A stretch of DNA of 64,000 nucleotides from Chlorokybus atmophyticus (Eukaryota; Streptophyta; Chlorokybophyceae; Chlorokybales; Chlorokybaceae). Made by a program: the position numbers and the translations under genes. Under the pieces are notes generated by a model. It was not told the origin of the DNA, ran no database searches, and saw only the letters and a program-made list of their open reading frames with translations. The DNA lies in contig RHPI01000401.1 in the NCBI GenBank assembly GCA_009103225.1, forward strand, positions 184,300-248,299, given 5' to 3'. Shown here one piece after another: positions 1 to 11,387 of this stretch. Position 1 is the first letter of the stretch, and each line of letters opens with the position of its first letter.

Positions 1-419
<419 letters not shown>

Positions 420-876
420 ATGTTGTTTAATCTGCGCTTAGGATACGTGTAGTATAGTTTTTGGATGATTTGGTAACACATGATGCATGCGCTGTCCCTG
501 CATTGAGAGTACAGTGCACACTGCAGACTGATGTTCTGACCAAAGCAATGAGTCGAATGGAGGCTCCAAGTTTAAGTGCAAGTGATGGACGTTTTCGCTG
601 GGAGTGCCGTCTACACGTTGTTGACTCAATTGGCAGCAGCTCTGAACTGCTTGCCACGGACTTCCATAGCAGTTGGGTAGGTGGCTACACGTTTGTAGCT
701 GTAATCGGTGTGGTTGGGGGCTCTGGCTGGTGCATTTGTGCAAGGAGTATGACCATGACATCATGTTTGGCGTTCTCTTCTCTCTCTGGTTGGCGTCCAT
801 ATCCTTGGAGCTGGTGCGTTCGCTGCATGGCGATCACATGCACTCAGAGGTGATAGCATGTGATGGTGTCTAGGGT

Positions 877-1041
877 TGTGTACAAAAGGGGTGTGCTACT
901 ATGCTGGCATGCATCGTGTGCTGAGACATGCAAGTGACAAGCATCACACTCATGGGTAAACACATTGCATTCACCACCGGGCTAGTATCTTCTATGCTAT
1001 GCCAACTCTAGCCTGCCCCGTTAGCCATGCTGTCAGCATGC
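877..1041 (+). repeat. Direct repeat copy 1 (about 164 bp)
   Basis: This segment, starting TGTGTACAAAAGGGGTGTGC and ending near CAGCATGC, recurs at 1415-1577 with scattered substitutions. The copies are separated by about 370 bp. It is a local segmental duplication or a fragment of a dispersed repeat; no coding content is seen. Confidence 0.85.
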
Positions 1042-1414
1042 AGAATTGTAGTGACCTTTGCAGCGGTGGTAGTCTGCGTCATGTGTAGTCCTCGTAGTTG
1101 ACACGGGCAGAGTTCACTGCTCCCATGTACTTGCACGTATGGATTCGCCTATCGTGTGGTCTTCGCTGTCTGTCATCTTCAGCACTGCCCTGCATGACCA
1201 AACAGGGCTACGCATGCAAGGTGCTCCCGGTCATGCACCCCTACCACTATGACAGTCACACACTCCCAGACCAACCATTGCATTCGCATTCACCACACGA
1301 CATGCACCCCTCTGCAAAGCAACAGAGGGTAGAAAGGAAGCTATCCCAAATATCGGGTAAGCTTGCCCTGCTTGCCGCTGGCATGTGAAATGCCGTAGAC
1401 CGGCCAGGGCGTGG

Positions 1415-1577
1415 TGTGTACAAAAGGGGTGTGCTTATGCCGGCATGCATCATGTGCCGAGACATGCAAGCGACATGCATCACACTCATGGGTAAACACA
1501 TTCCATTCACCACCGGGCTAGTATTTTCTATGCTATGCCAACTCTACCCTGCCCCGTTAGCCATGCAGTCAGCATGC
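1415..1577 (+). repeat. Direct repeat copy 2 (about 163 bp)
   Basis: Second copy of the repeat at 877-1041, in the same orientation. The central part, including ACACTCATGGGTAAACACAT and CACCGGGCTAGTAT, is conserved with few changes. Confidence 0.85.
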
Positions 1578-2564
1578 TTGTATTCACCTGCACCATGGCT
1601 GCGGTTAGCGGTCAGCCTCCACAACAATGTCGACAGCAACAGTAGACTGTAGGACTCCCCCCGCCCTCCTCTCCCATGTTGAGTGGTGTTGTGATAAAAA
1701 GATGCAAGCTGCATCACGCATGCAAAGCACACTGCATGCAAAACACACTCACATGTCACATACCAACTCAGCACACCGCATGTGATGTATAAGCTTATCT
1801 GGTAGTCCAAATGCAAAGCATTAGCACTACAAAAGGCTAACTAAGCGCACAAGGCAAAGCACAAGCACAAGCCAGGCAAGGACTTTATTATAATAGGGGC
1901 AATGCAAACTTAAAGCTATGTGCACTGCCTAAGTGCGTGCAAGTGGGATGGAGGAAAGTGGGGCAGGCAGGTAGCAACAACCAACCAACCTGTGGCAAGC
2001 AGCGCCTGGGTTTGGAGAGGTAGGCAAGGCACATGGCAACATGCAGCAAGAGCAACAGGCCAAGGCATGAGCGCATGTGAGCGTGGGGATGCGATGCTGT
2101 GCAGTGCTGAATATGTATGCGGTTAAGCATGGTGGGCAAATCTGACAGCCACCGCTTGCATGTCAATGATAAAGTATTGTGACAACGTTATCTTAGATGC
2201 GGTAGTATGCCAATCACATCTGCTCAACCCACTTTTATAGCTATGAATCCTGTGGTGCATTATTGTTTAACTTGGCATGGCGTACCTCCTACTGGTTTCT
2301 TGTGCCGTTAAATGTTTCCCTTTTATGTTAAGCCTCCTACCATACACCTCAGTATAGCATCTGACATGATGCTTGGGTCGTGGGTGTGCGCTTGCTGCGG
2401 GTCTACTAATTAATTAAGCTTACAGCATCATGCACATGCGAAACGGTTGACCTCCGAAAGTGGTAACATCATGAGAGTGGTGATATCATGTGGAATGTGC
2501 GTTCTCTTGGGATTTCAAACAAGCGGTTTGCAACCACCTCATCACGCGCACGCGACTCGCGCTC

Positions 2565-2609
2565 GGAGAGAGGGAGAGAGAGGTAAAGAGAGAGAGAGAG
2601 ACAGAGAGG
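2565..2609. repeat. GA-rich microsatellite
   Basis: An imperfect (GA)n tract within intergenic DNA. A GT-rich stretch follows at about 2690-2790. Confidence 0.85.
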
Positions 2610-2989
2610 CGCGAAACGCTAACCATGGAATAATCATGGTATGCTAACCGCTGCGCTTTACATTTTTATACACATTAAGCTCCGGCACACGTGTGTATGT
2701 GTGTGTGCATGTGTGCATGTGGTATAGGAATTAGGAGTGCGTATATGTGCGTGTAGGCAGAAAAAGTGTGTGTGTGCGCGCGCGCGTGCTCGTTCTGCTG
2801 ACATGCAAGCTTGCTGGTAACTCTGTCCATAAGAATGCGCGCATGTTGGCTTATGTACCACAAATGCAATGCCGTGTGCGCGGTATACAGAAGATGTCGA
2901 ATAGCTTCGGGCTCGAATGGACGGCTTTTTATCTACTTTTGTAATTAGTAAATACAAAGAATGGTGGCAGTTGCCCTAGCCGACCTCAT

Positions 2990-5480
2990 ACACGAATTAA
3001 TACAAGTTAAGTGGTAACGTTGCATTCAAGTCAAGCACGGTCATCCGACCATTCGGCTGACCGTGTGTACGGCGAGCGGCCAATCCGTTTAAGACTTGGA
3101 CTGCAAGACATTAACTTGGTCCAGTTGAGTCAGAGGCTACACTTGCCTAACTGCTATGTTCCTTAATGATGAAGCTATTGCAGTAATACATGTCTAAGTA
3201 AAAAATGTTTCACTCGATAATGTTGCCTCACTTCTTATAAACCTCAAGTAATCTATTACATATTTTACTACCTACGACTTAAGTATGTGCAAATATCCAT
3301 TATAGACAATGTTATGTTATTACGTTAAGTATCAATATATGTAGTATTCGTTTTTATATTTGGTGTGCGAAAGCGCAAAATGAGACAAAGTACGTTATAT
3401 ATGCATACTTAAATTTTCTATGGCTCATGCAATTCCTGTCTTATACTGACATACTTACTCTTTACAATTAATCACCATCATCACATATGTATACATTTTA
3501 GATTAAGTTATAAAAATATTTCACATCAGATTAGTGGAACAGAACAAATACCACACTCTACAATACAATGGCGTGGGTGATTAACTCAGGAAGTTTACAC
3601 ATATAACTACTTCATGCGCGCAAAGCGCGTAATATACTTTGAATATTACGTACAGTGTTTTATCACATTGGTCTTCTTTATTATATATCTTTATAACTAC
3701 GTTATGTTAATAAAGCGGGTTATAGAAATACAGAACTTGATCGCGACTTGCTACCTTAATAAGCTTATTTATCCTAAACATATATGTTTCATCAACTTTA
3801 ATATGCATTATTATAATCGTATGGCACGCTGTTGCACCACGTCTCCTCGACTGCCATATTACCTTGATGCATATCTTTATAACTACGTTATGTTAATAAA
3901 GCGGGTTATAAAAATACAGAACTTGACCGCGACTTGCTACCTTAATAAGCTTATTTATCCTAAACATATATGTTTCATCAACTTTAATATGCATTATTAT
4001 AATCGTATGGCACGCTGTTGCACCACGTCTCCTCGACTGCCATATTACCTCGATGCACCCATTAGCACATGTCGACCATGCTGCTAGTTATACACAACAT
4101 TGCAACTTCATGCAATGTATGCTCCTTTTACTTATACATTAGCATGTCTAGCTACATGTGTAATGAACAGGCTACACGAGGGTGATGATGATGACCTCCT
4201 CTTTGTAGATGTACTTGCTAAGCATGGCACAATGGTAGGCGCTAGTGTCACACGCTTACACAATAACAATCTCAGCTAAGGCACCAGTTGCATACAACAC
4301 ACGAAGATGTATTGCACTAGTGTTATGGCACTTGTATGGCACTTATGGTAACTTGCTGACCAGATAGCTACATCTGTTCAGTCACACTATTTATACTATG
4401 AACAAGTCAATGACACATGTCTTAATCTAGCACAATCAACTAAAAATGCACTAGACCATGGTCAAAGCTACTTAGACTTGCTCTCCTCCAGCTCCAGCTC
4501 TAATCCACGCCTCCAATGATGAGTAGATCGTCTCCACGACCAGCTATTGACTGCCACATGGATGCCCACTTCTGCCACCAGTCCTTCTCCACTCACAACT
4601 TCCGAACTAGTTTCGATTACACCCATCAGATCTGAGTTACACTGATGTCCGGTTACATTAACTGTAACTCGCTAAATGCACTTCCCCTCACTCAATAACA
4701 TCCTCATCTACCTTCCCCATCATAAAACCCAATAAACATTATTGTCTAAATATGCTTCTACAAGCATATCTAACTACCTCATGCCTACAATCAGCCCACA
4801 GTCTGTTGTTCCCCTGCATTTAGTCATATCACGAGACAACATAGCTCAAATCCTTCACTAGCATAACAAGGCTTAAGCATAGTATATGCATAGTCACACA
4901 TAAGCATCAATACATATTCAACGCAATAAATAAACGCACGCATGCTTTTTCACATTTTACATGCCAGATGCACATCCATCTGTTTCGAGTTCATTTATTA
5001 CAACAGTTGCTTGCTAAACGTTGTTGAAAAGATCACAAAGATAACGATTCGTTTTTATGTGCGTGAAGCGCGCAAGCTTTTGCACATCTTATATGCTATA
5101 TAAGTAGGAATGTGTAAATGCATGAAACGCACTTTCTGGTCGTTTAAAGGGTTGTTTCTCAAATCTCTTCAAATAATGTGTTTTGGTGAAGTAGATGTAT
5201 AAAGCTCTTGCAATTGTCATTGCAAATTGCTAACACATGCATACACAACTTTGATGTTATTGTATTATATACTATGTATGAAACGCATCGGTACTACATG
5301 TAACCATGTAGTCATCTTGATTATATATTGTAATAGGTTATGACAGCGGCTTGTAAATTGTGTAAAAAGACAAAAAGTAAAATCTTAGACGTGCGTGATA
5401 CGCACAAGCTTTAAAACACCTTATAACCGCAATGCATCGGATTTGCTTTTTGCATGGGCTGCTTTAACTTGGCAAGCATG
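2990..5480. other. AT-rich island with short GC dyads
   Basis: Base composition drops to clearly AT-rich here compared with the flanking DNA. Small GC-rich dyads recur inside it, for example GCGCGCAAAGCGCG near 3615, GTGCGTGAAGCGCGCAAG near 5060 and GTGCGTGATACGCAC near 5391. No conserved gene is visible. A similar AT-rich tract lies at about 39.9-41.1 kb. Organelle-derived insertion or repeat-rich heterochromatin are possible but unproven. Confidence 0.5.
3685..4056 (+). repeat. Tandem duplication, two 186-bp units
   Basis: Units 3685-3870 and 3871-4056 are nearly identical, both starting ATATCTTTATAACTACGTTA, with only a few substitutions. The long frame that spans both units simply reads the repeat twice and is not supported as a gene. 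Confidence 0.92.
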
Positions 5481-6131
5481 TGTACCATGCATATACTAAT
5501 AGTGCCATATTTGGTTGAGACGTTACTGTAAACACTTGCGAATGTTAACGTCCGCCGTCAAGAATATATTGTTATTAGAGCGGCGACCATAGTAGTTTAC
5601 TGCAGTCATGAGCCGGACAACTTGAACAAATTGAGGTTCGCCCCGAAAACCTTCCAGTCGGTGACCCGCAGTGCACTGAAAAGCGAAGCTTCGTTGCAGA
5701 ATTGCTTGTTTCCCGGCGCTGTGTTTACTCGAAGTTGGGCCCGAAATACTAAATAAAAGCCCACACGGTGCGGCAGCGTTGGGTCGGGGTGGATTGTGAC
5801 GAATTGTCACATTGACTCGACATGAAGAACATGTACCGGTACTCACCTTGTGTGCGTTATTGAACGCACCACCACGCGTGCCCTTGGAATGTCCTGTACG
5901 CCGCTGCCAAGCCGCTATTGGTTACAGCACGCACGGTACGCCGCGGCGGCCTCTCAAGTGGCTAAGCACGCTTTCCACGTCACCTGAGGCGGGCTTTTCG
6001 CGGGCCTTTTTCGGCTGTTTTTCCTTTCCAATTCTTCGTGCGTGCTTATCCCTGCCAGCCGACACGGCGGCGGCAGGCTGTCGGCGCCCGTGACAAATTT
6101 TTGTGCAGCGAGGATTGATTTGTTTCCTCGC

Positions 6132-6179
6132 GCAGCGTCATGCTCCAACACAGCTTAGAGTCAAGCAGCATGACGCTGC
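6132..6179. repeat. Perfect 13-bp inverted repeat (hairpin)
   Basis: GCAGCGTCATGCT at 6132-6144 is the exact reverse complement of AGCATGACGCTGC at 6167-6179, with a 22-base loop. Each arm carries a TGACG core, the half-site bound by plant bZIP factors, so a regulatory role is possible, but this is inference. Confidence 0.7.
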
Positions 6180-6365
6180 ATGACGCATATCAGTGTGGGC
6201 CTAGGCCAGGCTAGCGCAGCCTATACAAGACTGCCTTTGATCAAACTACGTCTTCATGCCAGCATGGTCCATGACTTATCGCACTCCTTGAGTGTCTCGC
6301 TTCGCGCCCGACAAATGTGTCAAATTTGGCGGTTATTGTCCAAAAAGTTTGCGCGGGAGTGAGAT

Positions 6366-6390
6366 GCTGAGCTGAGCTGAGCTGAGCTGA
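6366..6390. repeat. (GCTGA)5 pentanucleotide array
   Basis: Five perfect GCTGA units in a row, in the region upstream of the 6910 gene. Confidence 0.9.
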
Positions 6391-6909
6391 CGGGTCCGTA
6401 GCTTAGCAGGCTGCGGCGTTGCCATTTTGGCGCAACTGCACTGCTGCGTTGAGAGAATACAGCCGAGGCACCCCGCCGCCGGCGGCGGCTGCCTCGGTCG
6501 GGGCGGCGGGATGATGTCGCTGACAGGTTGTTGGAAGAGCTAAGGGGGTTACTGTGGAGAGAGAGGCTGAGCGATGGGCGTGGAGCTGGATCGGCCTGGG
6601 ACAGCGGTGTTTGGCAGGTCCATGTGAGGGGAGCAGTGCAGGTTGGATTGGCTTAGCTTGGCTTGCTTCAAGGGAGCCAGCATGGGAGTGCACAGGCTTG
6701 ACACGGGTGAAGCACGGGTGATGGAGGGCCCGGCCTCACTAAGCATGACACAGACCCAGCGCTGCCGAGTGCTGGATGATGAGCGAGAGCTGGAGTTGGG
6801 CGGAAAGACCTCCCCGCCCCCTCGCCGGCGCACGCCGCCGCCCTCCCCGCGCCAGCCTCAGCGACAACAGCAACAGCAGCAGCAGAAGCAGCCGCATTAC
6901 GCCCTGGAG

Positions 6910-7962
6910 ATGGCGGGCGACCTCGCCTCTGCCGCCGCCGCCTCATTCGCTGTCTCTCCCTTCATCGCCATCGTAGACAAGAGCATCGTCAGCAATGCCA
7001 GCGGTCGCCAGGTACTTGTCGGTAGGCTGTCAATGCACCCTCATTGGATGTAATATCACAAGCCCTATGTGAGCAGCGCCATGATGTTGTAGTCTATGAG
7101 TGCATTGGAAGCCCTGCTTGTTGATTGCAGCTGATTGTCTGTTGTGCAGGCGTTGTGGCCTGCATTGGTAACTGGAGCTAAGGACGCTTGCCTGAGACCG
7201 CACAAGTTCTTGCGCAGACCGGAGTTCTGGTGGATTGCTGGGCTTTACACGGCAACGTAAGCACGCGCCTGTTCGCGGCATTGCCTTCGGCAGCTGTCTG
7301 ATGGATGAATGTCTCTTGCAGCTACATGGCCGCCAACAGTGTGGACACTTTCTGTCGGAGGCGCAAGGTGGAACCGACACTCCCCAAGTTTTTGGCCACA
7401 ACCGGTGTGAACATGCCTTTCTGCATTGCCAAGGACCGCGCCTTTGCAAGACTGTTTGGGGTGATCGCTGCCAAGGTACAATGCAAGTCTTTTGCACCAG
7501 CTGTATATGCGGTCATGGGCTTCTGCAAAACCTTGCTGTGTTGTCTGCATTGAGGCCAACATGTTGTGTCTGTTGCAGCCGCTGCCACTGCCATCTTACG
7601 GGCTCTTTGCCGTGCGCGACTCCATGACCATCGCAGCTTCCTTCAGTGCCCCGCAGCACGTGTCCGGCTGGCTTCAGCAGAAGGGTGTGAAGCAGCAGCA
7701 CTCTGACGTGATCGCGCAGCTGCTCTGTCCAGCCATAGTGCAGGTTGTGTCCACGCCGCTTCATCTGCTCGGCCTGGACCTTTATAACAATGGACAATCG
7801 TCGGCGGCTGCGCGCTCTGTCTTTATTCAAAGGGAGTACACTAAGAGTGTGCTGGCGCGAGTGGCGCGTATCGGTCCGGCTTTTGGTATTGGTGGCGTTG
7901 TCAACAAGCGGCTGAGAGACATGACACGGAGTTCCATTGGGGCAGCACCCCCTTTGAGGTAG
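6910..7962 (+). CDS. Conserved membrane protein of the fungal/algal mitochondrial 'C365.16-like' type
   Basis: A four-exon gene can be read: 6910-7011, 7150-7256, 7322-7475 and 7579-7962, all with GT-AG introns, giving about 248 aa. The start at 6910 is chosen because the sequence before it is low-complexity Pro/Arg/Gln. Conserved-looking blocks include SFAVSPFIAIVDKSI, RRPEFWWIAGLYTATY, the middle block FAVRDSMTIAASF, the block STPLHLLGLDLYN, and RVARIGPAFGIGGVVNKRLR near the C terminus. Several hydrophobic segments suggest a multi-span membrane protein. The pattern recalls a poorly characterised eukaryotic family (S. pombe C365.16-like, sometimes labelled sequence orphan) thought to be mitochondrial; that assignment is from memory and uncertain. 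No enzymatic motif is seen. The gene points away from its AT-rich left neighbour and converges on TOM20. Confidence 0.75.
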
Positions 7963-8981
7963 ATTGAAAGAAGTGTCCAATTTTCATGCAGGGGGCCTGT
8001 TCAACTGCAGTTGAACACAGCTCCATGCCATCCAGTTTTGTTTATAATTTTGTTTTAGCTATTCCGGATGTTCACTCATTTTATGGCCGTGCCAAGTTTG
8101 TGACCATTGCATACGTCTATGGCATTGGCTCTTCTGTCAGCTATCTGTATGCCAAGAGCAGTATTCTCGTGGGGCATGTGTCAGTACATGTCAAGGCGCC
8201 TAGGTTCGGTTTGTTCAACCAACCAACGGTCAAACACAACGACATTGCCAGGATTACCCTGCAGGACAGGAGCCAATGTCACAAAGCTAGTCAGGTTGGA
8301 ACAATCAGGCCCGGAAGGTGTGCACGAACCAATGCAGCACCTATATGTAATGCTTGCCATATTTGCACACTGTGACATGAGGCATGGGCGCGGAGATAGT
8401 GATGTAAAGAGCAATGGCAGTGTTATACTTCTGGTAGCAAGCCCACCAGACCCAAGCAGGCTGGTGAGGAAGTAAGTCCCGATTGGTTGTAAGGCGTCAT
8501 ATGCACAAGTAGTAAGATGATGTGCAGCAACACCACCTTAGATCAAGTTTGCGTTCTGGCTTCAATCAGAACTCACTAACCCAAAGAAGCATGAATGCGT
8601 ACTCAAAACCATACAATACTTCACCGGTCTTGAAATGCTGCAACTATACTGCAACAACGTCTTCAATTTTATGTGCACACGCTAGTTTATACCGCTCTAG
8701 AACAGGGCACGAGATGATAAACCACTGAATCCACTGACCTTGAAAACTCAGCAACGGTGCTGCACATCAAGGTCCCACTTGACTTTATGTCTGCATGTAG
8801 ACACTGTGCATAGACAGCACGATGCCTTGACATGCGCTTGGCGTTTGCAAGTTGCACGCAGAGCACTGCACGCGACAACTTGTGCCAAACCTCCCCCGCC
8901 AGCCGTCATGGTCGCAATGACTGTACACCAGCGCTACAAGGTCAAAACGGAACCCCCACAAACTACACAGCCACTAAGCCC
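7963..8981. other. Intergenic, convergent 3' ends
   Basis: About 1 kb between the 3' end of the membrane-protein gene and the 3' end of TOM20. The short frames present show no conserved features. Confidence 0.55.
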
Positions 8982-10863
8982 TTATCGCGCAGGCGCATTC
9001 TTGGACATGGCAATGAACGTCACCACGAGTCCCGTCAGCACAACCCAGCCAATGATGTCATACTTCAGTGTGGACTTCTTTTTGCGCCCCTGCACATTGA
9101 CCCGAATGGCACTCTCAGCTTTTGAATCACTCGCAGCCCTATACCATGCTGACACTGGCACACAACAACAGCGTGCTAACAGCAACGTACCCTTCCACCA
9201 GCTCCGCTCAACAGACTCCCAAAGCCCCCCGCGCCAGCACCCTCACCGCCGTCCCCGAGCTGCAAATGATGCTGTTGCTGCTGCTGTTGCTGCTGCGCAA
9301 GAGCCCGTTGTATCTCCATGTGTAGGGCAGGTGCCTATAAACAAGAACGACAGCTCAGTGAGGAGCAGCAGTAAACGCAATGCACCAAGGGAGGGCGATG
9401 TTTCCTGTTTCATGCAAGCAACACGCTGGGAAGACAATTACGACAATATACACCACTTGTATGCCTTGCAGACGACTTCACTTGCACCTCACCTGTGCAC
9501 AGGAGTCCAGTGACTTCTTGTAAAGCTCGTTGGATGGATCCTGTCGGACAGTTGCGAGGCAGTCAGCATTCACAAACTCGCAAGCAAGCATGCAAACAGG
9601 AGGGCAGCTGATGGCGAGGTGATCAGCGCACGCAGCAAGCACCCATGCAACCATGAAACAAGCGTGTATGCCTGCTGCGAGGTGCCAAACAGCGTTACCT
9701 TCTCCAGCGCCTTTGCAAAGCAGTTGCGCGCTCGCTCAAAATATCTACCAGCCCGCGACGGCTCCGTGTACATGAAACCCTGCGGGACGGACATCATGTG
9801 AGGCGCCTGGCCAATGCTGCTACCTTCTGCCTTGCATGGCTGAGCAATGCAACTACATGCCTGCGCTGTTAGGCAGTTGCCCATGCACCACAATGCATCA
9901 TGCTTGTCGGCCTCAATCTTCAAGGCCTCATCCAACCGCTTCTCCGCCTCTGCAACACAAGGATACCACATCAACACATGGACGCAACTTGTAGCACTGG
10001 TCTAACTTACAAGTGCACTGTATGCCATGAGTACGACACACAGCCGAGCTACATGCATGCACCACTTACCTTAAAGATGACATGCATGCAGCAGTGCAGC
10101 ATTGTGGGGTAGACTTGACGGTTGCTATTATGCAATGCTGGAAAGCAGAAACCAAGAAAAAAGACTGTCTCATGTTGCGTACCTATAACCAACTCCAGTG
10201 CATCGGGTCCCTGCCGAAAATGTGCCAGCTCCAGCAAGGCGCCGCCCCATCTGGTCAAGTTCTGACCAAAAACAACGAGATAAATGAGTAACATATGCAC
10301 ACAAGCATGATTTGCAGAGACACCAACTGCAGTCAAGCCACACTACCACCTGCACTTATCATTACACAAACCGTTGCTTTGGCAGTTTCCCCCATGCGCA
10401 TTAAATATGTTTCACAGTGCATGTGTGCAATGTGTAGGCTTTCGTCAGGTGATCACAAGCCTCCCACTCTTTGGGGGGGGGGGATAGCCACTGACATAGC
10501 TTGTGATGAGACAGGTGGGGAGCAGCAAGACAGCAGCAATTGAATTCAACACTGCACACAACAACCAGGACAACAACTGCAAGCGAACATGCTTCTGACA
10601 GCATCGTCATCACCATCACCAATATCATCATCAACAACACAGACATCATCACCGCCGGCACGCATGCAAGCAAGCAAACGTGTAACTGTAGAGTACGGAC
10701 ACAGCGCATGTGCATGGCGCTAGTGTGCGCGCAAGGAGACAGACAGCCGGACGACATTCACCTCGGCGTCCTTGTCATTGCGGCGGTACTCCTGCTCCGC
10801 CTGCTCGCGCACATGCTCAAAGAATATCAGCCTCTCCAAGTGCTCCCTCGGCAGCGCCTCCAT
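8982..10863 (-). CDS. TOM20: Tom20, plant-type mitochondrial import receptor
   Basis: Receptor of the outer mitochondrial membrane translocase that binds presequences. Seven exons fit on the minus strand: 10863-10762, 10261-10183, 9949-9861, 9779-9699, 9540-9493, 9334-9191 and 9089-8982, giving 216 aa in one frame. The N terminus (MEALPREHLERLIFFEHVRE) leads into the plant Tom20 helices; NLTRWGGALLELAHFRQG and the TPR-like block KHDALWCMGNCLTAQ follow. DPSNELYKKSL precedes a poly-Gln linker. The protein ends with a lysine patch and one membrane span (YDIIGWVVLTGLVVTFIAM) with a short tail. C-tail anchoring is the plant arrangement, opposite to fungal and animal Tom20. The intron after CLTAQ starts GC instead of GT (9860-9780). 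It shares its upstream region with ARL13B. Confidence 0.93.
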
Positions 10864-11074
10864 CCCAGATCAAGCTACAATCTACCACTCCACAACCACA
10901 CGTCTCTGGCCACAGCTGAGGCACACTCCACACCACTCGCGTCAAGCGATCCCAAGACAGCCAAGCCGCTGACAATCACACACGCAGCCCCCGCGTATAT
11001 CCCCAACAACCCGCACGTCGCCGCCGCCGCCACCGCCGCCGCCGCCACGTCAGACCGTGACGGTGGAGCCAAGA

Positions 11075-11083
11075 AAACCCTAG
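11075..11083 (+). promoter_or_regulatory. Telo-box-like motif between TOM20 and ARL13B
   Basis: AAACCCTAG matches the plant telo-box (AAACCCTAA) in eight of nine positions. It lies about 210 bp upstream of the TOM20 start and about 305 bp upstream of ARL13B. Telo-boxes are common in promoters of plant growth and translation genes; function here is inferred only. Confidence 0.4.
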
Positions 11084-11387
11084 ATAACCAGTACATAACG
11101 CTACCTGAGCACGTTGACTGACCTTTGTTCGCCGCTGCTACGCACGTGAACGTGACTCACATTTGCAAATCTGCAATAGCGCACCTCATCGAGTAACCCA
11201 GCTTGGGTGACGTGATCAGTGCTGCGAACGATTACGATGATCTGGATGACGTAACCAGAACTCGTTTGGTGCTATTTTCGGCAACACACAAAAGAAGGCG
11301 GCGGCGGTGTCGTCGTCGCTACCCTCCTCACTCATCTCTCGGTGCTGAGGTGAAAGAGACATATCAGCCGACACACGCACGCGTGCG

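Larger units (their letters stand above)
420..5500. other. Gene-poor stretch with repeats
   Basis: No conserved coding segment was recognised over about 5 kb. The first part (420-2650) has mixed composition, with a dispersed direct repeat and a GA microsatellite. From about 2990 to 5480 the DNA becomes strongly AT-rich and contains a 186-bp tandem duplication and several short GC-rich dyads. The open frames here are short and without recognisable protein features. Confidence 0.6.
5501..6909. other. Intergenic region upstream of the 6910 gene
   Basis: No conserved protein is seen. The segment returns to higher GC after the AT-rich island and probably holds the promoter and 5' untranslated region of the gene starting at 6910. 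A 13-bp inverted repeat and a pentanucleotide array are listed separately. Confidence 0.5.

Noticed and set aside
3614-4087. 157-codon open frame in the AT-rich island
   Set aside because: It reads the same 186-bp repeat twice and has no conserved features.
9243-9437. Separate minus-strand leucine-rich frame in the TOM20 locus
   Set aside because: The correct frame here is the TOM20 Gln-rich linker exon (9191-9334).
10540-11121. 193-codon plus-strand frame over the TOM20 start
   Set aside because: It overlaps the first TOM20 exon in antisense and is low complexity (Thr/Ala-rich).
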